Assembly (NCBI RefSeq): GCF_014042015.1
Contig: NZ_CP059493.1
Span: 620,001 to 684,000, forward strand
Length of the DNA: 64,000 nucleotides
Reading direction: 5' to 3'
Source: Actinotalea sp. JY-7876
Lineage (GTDB): Bacteria; Actinomycetota; Actinomycetes; Actinomycetales; Cellulomonadaceae
Shown here: in pieces, positions 46,191-54,170 of the stretch
Position numbering within the stretch: the first letter of the stretch is position 1
Layout: each line of letters begins with the position of its first letter
Notes under the pieces: model-generated
The model's database searches: none
What the model saw: the letters and a program-made list of their open reading frames with translations, nothing else
What the model was told of the DNA's origin: nothing
Program-made: the position numbers and the translations under genes

Positions 46191-46292
46191 CACCCCGCCA
46201 GCCGGCCCACCCCGCCAGCCGGCTCACCCCGCCAGCCGGCCCACCCCGCCAGCCAGCCCACCCCGCCAGCCAGCCGGCCCACCCCGCCAGCC
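46191..46292. repeat. Composite element C, 17-bp tandem array
   Basis: Five units of about 17 bp with the pattern CACCCCGCCAGCC(G/A)G(C/T)C start at 46191, 46208, 46225, 46242 and 46259 (the last is 21 bp), with a partial sixth at 46280. Read on the minus strand the core is GGCGGGGTGGG, identical to element B. It begins 44 bases after the serine hydrolase stop. Confidence 0.88.
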
Positions 46293-46329
46293 GTACGGAT
46301 GTTCGCACCCGCGCATCCGTACGGCTGGC
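46286..46329. repeat. Composite element C, hairpin part
   Basis: Perfect 16-bp arms: 46286-46301 (containing CCGTACGGATG) and 46314-46329 (CATCCGTACGG), with a 12-base loop. GTTCGCA at its inner edge (46301-46307) recurs inverted as TGCGAAC at 46367-46373. It lies between the serine hydrolase stop and the monooxygenase start and could work as a terminator for the former. Confidence 0.9.
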
Positions 46330-46440
46330 CCCGTTGTGTACGTGGCCACCTGTGCGGTTGTTCGGATGCGAACACGTGGGAGGAGGGCTGCGGGGGAGAG
46401 CGGCCGGGAAGAGGCGGCGTCGGTGGGGCGTTGGCCCGGC

Positions 46441-47508
46441 GTGGAGGCCGTGCTGCAGTCCGTCGTCGTGGGGGCCGGCCAGGCCGGCCTCTCCGCGGCG
46501 CACCACCTGCTGCGGCTGGGCCTGCGGCCGTGGGACGACGTCGTCGTCCTGGACGCCAACGCGGCGCCCGGCGGCGCGTGGCAGCACCGCTGGGACACGC
46601 TGACCATGGCGGACGTCCACGGCGTCGCGGCCCTGCCCGACGACGTCGCGCCGCCCACCTCCGCCGAGCGCGCCAACGCCGTCGTGCCGCAGGTGTTCGG
46701 CGAGTACGAGCGGCGCGGCGGGCTGCCGGTCCTGCGGCCCGTGCGGGTCGAGCGCGTCGAGGCGCTCGACGGCGACGCCGCGGGCCCGCTGCTCGTCACG
46801 GGCGCCGGACGCACGTGGACCACGCGCACCGTGGTCAGCGCGACCGGCACGTGGGAGCGCCCGTTCGTGCCGCACTACCCGGGCAGCGGCTCGTTCGCGG
46901 GACGCCAGCTCCACACCCAGGGGTACCGCGGCCCCGACGAGCTCGCGGGGCAGCACGTCGTCGTCGTGGGCGGTGGGTTGTCGGCCGTGCAGCTGCTCGC
47001 GGAGATCAGCGAGGTCGCGACCACGACGTGGGTCACGCGCCGCGAGCCCGTGTGGCGCACCACGCCGTTCACCCCCGACGAGGGACGCCGCGCCGTCGCG
47101 CTGGTCGAGTCGCGCGTGCGGCGGGGTCTGCCGCCGCAGAGCGTCGTCAGCGTCACGGGCCTCATGCTCCGCGAGCAGGAGCGCGCCGCCGCGGAGCGCG
47201 GCGTCTACACGCGGCGGCCGATGTTCGAGCGGATCGAGCCCGACGGCGTCGTCTGGCCGGACGGGACGCGCCGGCGCGCCGACGTCATCCTTTGGGCGAC
47301 CGGCTTCCGGCCCGACGTCGCCCACCTCGCGCCCCTGCACCTGCGCACGCCCGAGGGCGGCATCGAGCTCGACGGCACGACGGCGGTCCGCGACCCGCGC
47401 GTGCAGCTCGTCGGCTACGGCCCCTCCGCGAGCACGATCGGCGCCAACCGGGCCGGCCGGACGGCGGCCCGCGGCGTCCTGCGGGCGCTCGGGCGCGCAG
47501 CGGGCTGA
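46441..47508 (+). CDS. Flavin-dependent monooxygenase-like FAD/NAD(P) oxidoreductase
   Basis: A 355-residue protein with two dinucleotide-binding folds: SVVVGAGQAGLSAAHHLLRLG near the start for FAD, and VVVVGGGLSAVQLLAEIS near residue 180 for NADP. The motif VVSATGTWERPFVPHYPG between them and the end VILWATGFRPDV fit flavin monooxygenases. Substrate unknown. The start is unclear: GTG 46441 (VEAVLQSVVVGAG) is chosen, GTG 46450 is as good, and no strong Shine-Dalgarno precedes either. The reading frame upstream to 46336 overlaps element C and is ignored. Confidence 0.85.
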   Translation: MEAVLQSVVVGAGQAGLSAAHHLLRLGLRPWDDVVVLDANAAPGGAWQHRWDTLTMADVHGVAALPDDVAPPTSAERANAVVPQVFGEYERRGGLPVLRPVRVERVEALDGDAAGPLLVTGAGRTWTTRTVVSATGTWERPFVPHYPGSGSFAGRQLHTQGYRGPDELAGQHVVVVGGGLSAVQLLAEISEVATTTWVTRREPVWRTTPFTPDEGRRAVALVESRVRRGLPPQSVVSVTGLMLREQERAAAERGVYTRRPMFERIEPDGVVWPDGTRRRADVILWATGFRPDVAHLAPLHLRTPEGGIELDGTTAVRDPRVQLVGYGPSASTIGANRAGRTAARGVLRALGRAAG

Positions 47509-47569
47509 CGAATCGGGCAAGATCGACTCCGTCCGGCACCCCGAGCCGGCCTTCCCCCAGGAGCCGACC

Positions 47570-48094
47570 GTGAACGCACGCCCGATCGTCCCCGTCGTGG
47601 CCCTGGTCGTGGCGCTCGCGGCGGGTTGCACCGTCGGCGGGCCGGGGCCGGACAAGCCGTCCGCGCCGGCGCCGGTGAGCTCGCCCCTCGCGACCCCCGA
47701 GACCTCGCGCGAGCCGGCGGGCTCGGAGGTCTCGACGGAGGAGGCGGCGGCGACGTACGAGGAGATCGTCGAGCCGTGGAACTCGAACATCCGGGAGTGG
47801 AACGCCGCGCTCGCGAAGAACGACCTCGAGCAGCTGCGCGAGCTCGCCGCGGAGAACGCCACGCTCATGCAGGACATGGCGGACGGCCTCTTGGCGGCGG
47901 AGTGGCCCGCGGACGTCCAGCCGCTGATCGACCAGATGGTCGGGTACTGCGAGGTCGAGGCCGACCTGTGGGCGCAGGCCGGGGAGGCCACCTCGGAGGA
48001 GGAGCTCTGGGCACCGATCGACCAGCTCCCGGTGCACAACACCGGGGAGCTCATCCGCAAGCAGCTCGGCCTGGACGCGGCCGTCGCCGGGTAG
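47570..48094 (+). CDS. Lipoprotein of unknown function
   Basis: A 174-residue exported lipoprotein. The N-terminus VNARPIVPVVALVVALAAGC is a lipoprotein signal with lipobox LAAGC; the Cys is residue 20. A Pro/Ser-rich linker precedes a helical domain (EEIVEPWNSNIREWNAALAK, DLEQLRELAAENATLMQDMAD) with no recognised family. CAGGAG six bases before the GTG at 47570 is a good ribosome binding site. It lies 61 bases after the oxidoreductase stop on the same strand, but no functional link is evident. Confidence 0.8.
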   Translation: MNARPIVPVVALVVALAAGCTVGGPGPDKPSAPAPVSSPLATPETSREPAGSEVSTEEAAATYEEIVEPWNSNIREWNAALAKNDLEQLRELAAENATLMQDMADGLLAAEWPADVQPLIDQMVGYCEVEADLWAQAGEATSEEELWAPIDQLPVHNTGELIRKQLGLDAAVAG

Positions 48095-48182
48095 CGGGCG
48101 ACCCGCGCGCGGGCGGCCGGCCGGCGGGGGAGACTGCACGCGGACCGGCGTCCGCCGTGGTCGGCCGCTATCGGGAGGCCAC

Positions 48183-49004
48183 GTGACCGGCAGGACCATC
48201 GTCATCACCGGAGCCAGTGACGGCATCGGCGCCGCGGCGGCGCGGGACCTGGCCGCGCGGGGCGAGCGCGTGATCGTCGTCGGCCGCTCACCGCAGAAGA
48301 CGGCCGACGTCGCCCGTGGGATCGGGGCCGAGCACCTCGTGGCGGACTTCGCGCGGCTCGACGACGTCCGTGCGCTCGCGGCCGCGCTGGTCGAGCGGAC
48401 CGACCGGATCGACGTGCTCGCGAACAACGCGGGCGGCGTGTTCGGCCGGCGCGAGCTCACGGTGGACGGTCACGAGACCACGTTCCAGGTCAACCACCTG
48501 GCGCCGTTCCTGCTGACGCGGCTGCTCCTGGACCGGCTGCGCGCGGCCGGCACCTCGACGGTCGTGACGACGTCGAGCGCTGCGAACCGCTTCGGGCGCA
48601 TCGACCTCGACGACCTGGAGAGCGAACGCGGCTCCACGCCGAGCCGGGCGTACGGCGCGAGCAAGCTCGCCAACATCCTGTTCACGCGCGGCCTGCACGC
48701 GCGCCATGCGGCCGACGGCGTCGCGGCCGTCGCGTTCCACCCGGGCACGGTGGCGACGGGGTTCGCGGCGGGCAGCACGAGCGTGTTCCGGCTCGTGTAC
48801 CGCACGCCGCTGCGCCGGTTCCTGCTCACGAGCGCCGAGGAGGGCGGGTCGCACCTCGCGCACTTCGTCGACGGGGCACCCGGCGTCGACTGGTTACCGG
48901 GGGAGTACTACGACCTGCGTCGGCAGGCCGCCCCGAACCCGCAGGCGCTGGACGACCGGCTGGTCGACGGGCTCTGGGAGCGCAGCGCGGCGATGGTGGG
49001 GTAG
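48183..49004 (+). CDS. Short-chain dehydrogenase/reductase
   Basis: A 273-residue SDR oxidoreductase. The cofactor motif is VITGASDGIGAAAARDLAARG with an Arg-rich NADP preference (VVGRSPQK), NNAGG for the second loop (LANNAGGVFG), Ser in VTTSSAANRFG, and the catalytic Tyr-Lys pair AYGASKLAN (Y-x-x-x-K). It resembles retinol-dehydrogenase-like members of the family. The substrate is unknown. The start is GTG 48183 after GGGAGG. A 50-bp palindrome and direct repeats lie directly downstream. Confidence 0.93.
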   Translation: MTGRTIVITGASDGIGAAAARDLAARGERVIVVGRSPQKTADVARGIGAEHLVADFARLDDVRALAAALVERTDRIDVLANNAGGVFGRRELTVDGHETTFQVNHLAPFLLTRLLLDRLRAAGTSTVVTTSSAANRFGRIDLDDLESERGSTPSRAYGASKLANILFTRGLHARHAADGVAAVAFHPGTVATGFAAGSTSVFRLVYRTPLRRFLLTSAEEGGSHLAHFVDGAPGVDWLPGEYYDLRRQAAPNPQALDDRLVDGLWERSAAMVG

Positions 49005-49041
49005 GTCGGGCGGCTCGAGTCCCGGGTCGGTCGCGGGGCGC

Positions 49042-49149
49042 GGAGCGTCGTGCCCGGTGCGGAGCGTCGTGCCCGTGTGCGGAGCGGCGTGCCCCGAGCG
49101 TGGAGCGTCGTGCCGCGACACGCCGGCGTGTCGCGGCACGACGCTCCAC
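49042..49149. repeat. Direct-repeat block ending in a perfect 50-bp palindrome (element D)
   Basis: GGAGCGTCGTGCC occurs at 49042-49054, 49061-49073, 49081-49093 (one base changed) and 49102-49114, at steps of 19, 20 and 21 bases, and once inverted at 49135-49147. The last direct copy and the inverted copy are the ends of a palindrome, 49100-49149, perfect over 50 bp with no loop bases. It lies between the SDR stop and the next gene, 38 bases from the stop. Confidence 0.92.
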
Positions 49150-49218
49150 ACACGGGTGGGGGTGGTCGGCGGTCTGCGGTCGCGTGGGCGGCCCGCCGAC
49201 GCCACCGACCCTGGCAGG

Positions 49219-49653
49219 ATGCTCGCCGTGCCGACCGCGGGGTGGATCGTCCTGGTCGCGACGCTCCTCGTGGGCGGAGCGATGATCGCGGGCGCCGTCG
49301 CGCTGTCCCGCAACGAGAGCCGCAAACGCCGCATCCAGCTCCCCGCCCGCCTGGTGACTCAGCAGCGGCTTCCCGCCGGCAACTGGATGACCGTCGAGTT
49401 CCCCGGGCCCGACGGCGCGCCGCGCACCACCACGGTCTTCTCCGCGTTCCGCCGCGGCCTCGGTGCGACGCCGATGTTCAGCGGATCGGTGTGGGTCGAC
49501 GCCGACGACCCCAGCGACGTCATCGTCCGCCCCCGGGCGCGCAGCTTCTGGCCCGTGTTCCTCACGATCTTCGGCTCCGTGCTCATCGCCGTCGGCATCA
49601 TCGTCGCCGTCGTGCTGTGGGGCATGGACGCGATCAACAACCTCGGCACCTGA
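49219..49653 (+). CDS. Small membrane protein, two TM helices
   Basis: A 144-residue protein with an N-terminal helix (AGWIVLVATLLVGGAMIAGAVAL) and a C-terminal one (FWPVFLTIFGSVLIAVGIIVAVVLW), and a soluble beta-type middle of about 80 residues (MTVEFPGPDGAPRTTTVFSAF, GSVWVDADDPSDVIVRP). No family or catalytic motif is recognised. The start is ATG 49219; GTG 49228 (VPTAGWIVL) with GGCAGG before the ATG are alternatives. The gene is short but shows clear coding bias and hydrophobic pattern. Confidence 0.72.
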   Translation: MLAVPTAGWIVLVATLLVGGAMIAGAVALSRNESRKRRIQLPARLVTQQRLPAGNWMTVEFPGPDGAPRTTTVFSAFRRGLGATPMFSGSVWVDADDPSDVIVRPRARSFWPVFLTIFGSVLIAVGIIVAVVLWGMDAINNLGT

Positions 49654-49681
49654 CGCGCCTGACGCACCGCGCCGACGAGGG

Positions 49682-50224
49682 CTACCGGTCGCCCTGCGGC
49701 GGGTCCTCCCCGACGAGGCCGTCGATCGCCTCCCGCATCAGGTCGGCGTGGCCCACGTGCCGGGCGTACTCGTCGGTGAGGTCGACCAGCACGCGCCGCA
49801 GGGTGCCCTGGCCGCTGGACGCCGGCGCGTCGAGCCCGCCCTCGGCCAGCGCGCGCGTCCACGCGGCCCGCGAGCGCTCGACGGCGTCGCGCCACAGTGC
49901 GTAGAGCTGCGAGGCGGAGTCGTCGGCGGCGGAGCGCCACTCCCACTCGGGCCCGTCCCACCCGGACCAGACGGCGCCGAAGCCCGGTCCGCCGAGGTGC
50001 TCGGCCGTGCGCTGGTCCTCGACCAGCGCGAGGTGCTTGATCAGGCCCCCGAGCGTCATGGCCGACGGCGGGTGCGGCGCGTGCAGCGTCGCGGTGTCCA
50101 GGCCGCCCACCTTCCACGCGAACTGCGCGCGGGAGCGGTCCAGCGAGAACAGCAGCATCTCGGCCTCGCCGGCCGTCGGTGACGGCTCGGCGATGCTCGT
50201 GCTCAGTACGGTGTCGTCGCTCAT
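49682..50224 (-). CDS. DinB-family (DUF664) protein
   Basis: A 180-residue protein of the DinB-like four-helix bundle superfamily. The metal-binding His is in TLGGLIKHLALVEDQR and the second set in LTDEYARHVGHADLMREAIDG. Such proteins act as thiol or metal-dependent transferases, or stress-linked proteins of unknown role. The start is ATG 50224 (MSDDTVLSTS); the open frame upstream overlaps the divergent WYL gene and is not coding. A divergent WYL regulator 62 bases away might regulate it. Confidence 0.85.
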   Translation of the reverse strand: MSDDTVLSTSIAEPSPTAGEAEMLLFSLDRSRAQFAWKVGGLDTATLHAPHPPSAMTLGGLIKHLALVEDQRTAEHLGGPGFGAVWSGWDGPEWEWRSAADDSASQLYALWRDAVERSRAAWTRALAEGGLDAPASSGQGTLRRVLVDLTDEYARHVGHADLMREAIDGLVGEDPPQGDR

Positions 50225-50285
50225 ACGCGTCACGTTAGGGTCGAAACCGGACGAAGGGCCGCCGCGTAGCAAAGGTGGTGAGGCC

Positions 50286-51272
50286 ATGGGTGCCGACGCC
50301 AGCCCGACGGCGCGTGCGCTGCTCGCGCTCGAGCTGATCCAGGCCGCGCCCGGCATCACGGCGGAGCGGCTGGGGCGCCGGCTCGGCGTCTCGGAGCGCG
50401 CGGCGCGGCGTTACGTCGAGATCCTGCGCGAGGCGGGCCTGCCGATCGAGACCCTGCGCGGGCGCTACGGCGGCTACCGCGCCGGGCGGGGTCTGCGCCT
50501 GCCGCCCCTGCTGTTCACGTCCGCCGAGGCGCTCGGCCTGGTCATGGCCGTGCTCGACGGCCACCACGCCGCCGCCGACCCCAGCGACCCGGTCGGCAGC
50601 GCCCTCGGCAAGCTGGTCCGCGCCCTGCCCGAGCCGGTCGCCGCCCAGGCCGACGCCGTCCGCCGCACGACGGCGCCGGCGCCCGACCACGCCGCCGCGC
50701 GCCCGGACCCGGCGACGACGTCGGCGCTCGTCGAGGCCTGCGCGCACGGTCGAGCGGTCCGCCTCGAGTACCGCACCGAGGCCGGGACCGAGCGCACGTT
50801 CGAGGTGGACCCGTGGGCCGTCGTCGTGCGGCACGCGCGGTGGTACCTGCTCTGCCGCGCGCACCACGCGCCGAGCGGCGACGCGGTGCGGGCCTACCGC
50901 GTGGACCGCGTGACCGACGTCGCGCCGCTCGAGCGGACCTTCGAGCCGCCGGCGGGACTCGACCCGGTCGCGCTGCTGGAGGAGCACCTGGCGTCGGGGT
51001 GGCGGTACCCGGTCGAGGTGGAGGTCGAGGCGCCGGCCGACGTCGTCCGGCGGCACGTGCCGCGCAGCGTGGGGCGGGTGGAGGAGGTCGACGGCGGGCG
51101 CAGCCGGATCGTCGGCACGACGAGCAACGCGGCCTCGTACGCCGAGTGGCTGGCGCTGCTGCCCGTCGCGTACCGGGTGGCCGCGGGGGACGAGGTGCGG
51201 GCGGCCGTGCGGGAGCTGGGGCTGCGGGCGGTGGCCGCGAGCGCGGAGCCTCCGGCTAGCCCGGTCGGGTAG
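50286..51272 (+). CDS. WYL-domain (YafY-type) transcriptional regulator
   Basis: A 328-residue regulator. The HTH_11-type winged helix is ARALLALELIQAAPGITAERLGRRLGVSERAARRYVEILREAGLPIE; the WYL domain starts near VRLEYRTEAGTERTFEVDPWAVVVRHARWYLLCRAH and its conserved Arg-rich strand is YRVDRVTDV. WYL domains bind nucleic-acid or small-molecule ligands. It is divergent from the DinB gene, a common pairing, and its 3' end overlaps the convergent MFS gene by 17 bp. The start is ATG 50286 after GTGGTGAGGCC. Confidence 0.93.
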   Translation: MGADASPTARALLALELIQAAPGITAERLGRRLGVSERAARRYVEILREAGLPIETLRGRYGGYRAGRGLRLPPLLFTSAEALGLVMAVLDGHHAAADPSDPVGSALGKLVRALPEPVAAQADAVRRTTAPAPDHAAARPDPATTSALVEACAHGRAVRLEYRTEAGTERTFEVDPWAVVVRHARWYLLCRAHHAPSGDAVRAYRVDRVTDVAPLERTFEPPAGLDPVALLEEHLASGWRYPVEVEVEAPADVVRRHVPRSVGRVEEVDGGRSRIVGTTSNAASYAEWLALLPVAYRVAAGDEVRAAVRELGLRAVAASAEPPASPVG

Positions 51273-52647
51273 CTCGGGAGGCGCCGTCGGCGGCATGGGC
51301 GCCGCGGGACGCCGCGGCGAGCCGTTGGAGCATGACGACGGCCAGTGGCAGCAGGACGAGGTAGAGCACCTGGGCCCGCGGCACGGGCCCGTCGAGGAGA
51401 CCGAGCCCGGTCCCGAGCCAGGCGTACGCCGACGTCGTCGCCACCGCCATGCCCACGGACTCGGCGATGACGACGGCGGCCGCCATCCGGTCGTCCGAGA
51501 TGCCGTCCGGCTGGTCCGGCTGTCGCAGACAGCGCCCGAGCAGGTCCGGGTACACCGAGCCCATGCCGAGGCCGAGCAGGCACGCCCCGAGCAGCAGGCC
51601 GATGAACGCCGTCGACGCGTCATCGGCGAGGAGCGTGGTCCCGAGGAGCACCGCGACGCCGGTGGTGATGCTCGCCCCGGCGGGCAGCGCCCGCCGACGG
51701 AACGCGGCGTCGTCGAGGGCGGGATGGGTGCCGGTCCACAGCGCTGCCGCCGCCCAGAGCAGGCCCGGGGCGGCGATGATGAACCCGAACCGTTCCGGGC
51801 CGAGGCCGAAGGCGTCGTGCGCCACCACCGACAGCACCATGGAGGCGCCGAAGTACACGGCGGCGGTGGCGGCCAGGGCGGCGAGCGCGGCTCGCCGGCC
51901 GCGCGACCTGCCGAACGTGCCGGCCGGGAGCACGGCCCGCGCAGCGAGGAGCATGAGGCTGACCCCGGCGGCGAGCGCCACGGCGGACCACGCGCCGACC
52001 GGCAGCACGAGCACCGCCGCCCCGCCGGCCAGGACGAGGGACCACCCCCACGGCGCCTTCTCCGCGGGGACCTCCTCGGTGCGCTCGGGCGTGTAGCGCG
52101 CCACCAGCATCCGCGCCAGGAGCAGGACCGGCAGGTACAGCACCATCGCCCAGCGCCACCCGAACGCGGCCATCGCGGCCACCGCGTACACCGGGCCGAG
52201 GACGGAGGAGAACAGCCACACCCCCGACATCCCGGCGAGGACCAGCTGGCGGTAGCGCGGCGGGAGTCCTCGACTGATGGCCCCCATGCTCACCGTGGCG
52301 AGAGCGCCTGACGCGAAGGCCCTGACCGCCGTGCCGGCGATGAACCACCCCATCGACGGCGCGACCGCGCAGATCACCGCACCCGTGACCGTCACGGCGG
52401 TGAACACCACCATGAGGCGCCCGACCTGAAATCGCGAGAGGAGCCAGGCCCCCAGCGGCATCGTGAGGAACATCGGTGCCTGCGCCGCGGCGTTGAGCGG
52501 CCCGTACAGGTGTGCCCCGTCGAGCTCGGCCGCCACCAGCGGAAGCACCGTCTGGGAGAGGTAGCTCTGCATCCCGGCGAGGAACTCGACGAACACGAGC
52601 GAGAGGGCGAGGACTGGGGCGGCGAACCGCCCCGTGGGCGCTCTCAT
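51256..52647 (-). CDS. MFS transporter
   Basis: A 463-residue membrane transporter of about 14 hydrophobic segments, with QVGRLMVVFTAVTVTGAV (short first-loop motif region) and ARYTPERTEEVPAEKAPW as the central loop. The start ATG 52647 (MRAPTGRFAAPVLALSLVFV) is set because the helix follows directly; a longer upstream frame has no hydrophobic pattern. It is the MFS type that carries drug or metabolite cargo; none can be told here. Its 3' end overlaps the WYL gene by 17 bp on the opposite strand. Confidence 0.86.
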   Translation of the reverse strand: MRAPTGRFAAPVLALSLVFVEFLAGMQSYLSQTVLPLVAAELDGAHLYGPLNAAAQAPMFLTMPLGAWLLSRFQVGRLMVVFTAVTVTGAVICAVAPSMGWFIAGTAVRAFASGALATVSMGAISRGLPPRYRQLVLAGMSGVWLFSSVLGPVYAVAAMAAFGWRWAMVLYLPVLLLARMLVARYTPERTEEVPAEKAPWGWSLVLAGGAAVLVLPVGAWSAVALAAGVSLMLLAARAVLPAGTFGRSRGRRAALAALAATAAVYFGASMVLSVVAHDAFGLGPERFGFIIAAPGLLWAAAALWTGTHPALDDAAFRRRALPAGASITTGVAVLLGTTLLADDASTAFIGLLLGACLLGLGMGSVYPDLLGRCLRQPDQPDGISDDRMAAAVVIAESVGMAVATTSAYAWLGTGLGLLDGPVPRAQVLYLVLLPLAVVMLQRLAAASRGAHAADGASRATRPG

Positions 52648-52902
52648 CGGCCTGCCGCTCCGCTGTGGCTGCCCGTCTCCTGGGGCCAACCGGTCGCGAA
52701 GCCCGCGCAGGGGGCATCGCCGACCGGTGGCCGGCCCGACGCCGGCAGCGCCACGGTGAGCGACATGGCGACGATGGTGCCGCACGGCGGGCGGCGGCGC
52801 AGGAGCCGTCGGGACCTCGTCGCCCGATCGGTCGCGAGGAGGGTTCGGGACGGGCTGCCCGGACCGCCCGTGCCACCGCGCCCCTGGACGACGGTCGGCC
52901 GC

Positions 52903-53982
52903 TCACGCGTCCACGGGCACCGGCCCATCGGTCGCTGCTGCGCGGCCCGGGGCGGCCGCGGTGCTGTCCCGGACGGTGAGCGAGGTCGCGAGCTCGACGT
53001 GGCGCGACGCCGGCCGTCGGCCCTCCACCATCCCGAGGACGGTCTCGACGGCCATCCGGCCCATGCCCTCGAGGTGCTGGTGCACCGTGGTCAGCGGCGG
53101 CGTGGTCCAGGCTGCCTGCGGCGTGTCGTCGAAGCCCACGACGCTGAGGTCGTCGGGCACCCGCACGCCGAGGGTGTGGGCCGCGACCAGCACCCCGACG
53201 GCGATCTCGTCGTCGGCCGCCATGATCGCCGTCGGCGGCTCGGGGGAGGTGAGCAGGGCGGTGGCGTGCCGGGCGCCCGAGGCGACGTCGAAGTGGTCCG
53301 AGCGCACCAGGGCCGGGTCCATCTCGAGCCCCGCCGCGTCGAGCGCGGCCTGGTAGCCGTAGAGCCGGTCGCGGGCCGCGCCGGACGCCTCGGGCCCGCC
53401 GATCCATGCGATCCGCGTGTGGCCCAGGCCGATGAGGTGCTCGGTGGCCGTGCGGGCGCTAGCCCAGTTGCTCGACGCGACGCTGACCATGCGGCGGTGG
53501 CTGGTGTCGACCGGGTCGACGATGACGAAGGGCAGGGCGGCGTCGCTCGCGGCGTCGATCAGCGCGTCGGGCTCGGAGAGCGTGAGGCCGATGATGCCGA
53601 CCACCCCCGCCGCGCGCTGGTCGGCGACCCACTCGCGGGCGACGGTGCGCTGGCCGCGCGACGCGCGCTCGGGGGCCAGGCGGGTGAGCAGGTCCACGCC
53701 TCGTCCCGTGGCCGAGGCCATGACGCCCTGGAGCACGCCGAGGATGTACGGCGAGGCCGGGATGTCGAACACGACGCTCAGGGCCGTGCGTCCCGCGGCG
53801 GGCGCACGAGCCGTCGTGGCCCGGTAGCCGAGCTCGGTCACGGCGGCCAGGACGCGCTCGCGGGTCGCCGCCGAGACGTCCTGACGTCCGTTGAGCGCCT
53901 TGGAGGCGGTCGGCTTGGTGACCCCGGCGGCCGCGGCGACGTCGTCGAGGGTCGCCCGTCGCTGGGCGGCGTCGCCTGCCAT
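52903..53982 (-). CDS. LacI-family repressor
   Basis: A 359-residue repressor of carbohydrate genes. The helix-turn-helix with hinge is TLDDVAAAAGVTKPTASKALNGRQDVSAATRERVLAAVTELGYR; the ligand-binding core follows with VGIIGLTLSEPDALID, LGHTRIAWIGGPEASGAARDRLYGYQ, and DDLSVVGFDDTPQAAWTTPPLTT. The start is ATG 53982 (MAGDAAQRR); an open frame upstream carries the operators and is not coding. It is divergent from the GH39 gene and both operators (53998-54010, 54107-54119) are identical, so it very likely represses itself and the sugar operon until a xylo-oligosaccharide-like inducer binds. Confidence 0.95.
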   Translation of the reverse strand: MAGDAAQRRATLDDVAAAAGVTKPTASKALNGRQDVSAATRERVLAAVTELGYRATTARAPAAGRTALSVVFDIPASPYILGVLQGVMASATGRGVDLLTRLAPERASRGQRTVAREWVADQRAAGVVGIIGLTLSEPDALIDAASDAALPFVIVDPVDTSHRRMVSVASSNWASARTATEHLIGLGHTRIAWIGGPEASGAARDRLYGYQAALDAAGLEMDPALVRSDHFDVASGARHATALLTSPEPPTAIMAADDEIAVGVLVAAHTLGVRVPDDLSVVGFDDTPQAAWTTPPLTTVHQHLEGMGRMAVETVLGMVEGRRPASRHVELATSLTVRDSTAAAPGRAAATDGPVPVDA

Positions 53983-53997
53983 GACCCTCCATCGGAT

Positions 53998-54010
53998 CGA
54001 AACTGTTTCG
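53998..54010. promoter_or_regulatory. LacI operator 1
   Basis: CGAAACTGTTTCG is a 6-1-6 palindrome, 16 bases upstream of the lacI start. It is identical to operator 2. Confidence 0.9.
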
Positions 54011-54106
54011 CTCTGTGCGTGCACAAGAAGCGGACAAGACTCAGACGGCGGCAGAGGTAGCGCACGACGGGCCGCGTCCCCTACTGTCGGGCCACGATAC
54101 AGGTTA

Positions 54107-54119
54107 CGAAACTGTTTCG
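54107..54119. promoter_or_regulatory. LacI operator 2
   Basis: A second exact copy of CGAAACTGTTTCG, 52 bases before the GH39 start. A -10-like TACTGT lies at 54082-54087, so the operator would sit just downstream of the transcription start and block elongation. Confidence 0.9.
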
Positions 54120-54170
54120 CAATCCTCTGGGCGGCGACGGCGCCGCCCCGCAGACCAACGGAGGTCCTTG

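Noticed and set aside
46191-46292. CRISPR-like array
   Set aside because: Units are adjacent with no unique spacers and only 17 bp long; no cas genes.
49042-49114. CRISPR-like direct repeats
   Set aside because: 13-bp repeats with six- to eight-base gaps are far too short for CRISPR, and they end in a palindrome.
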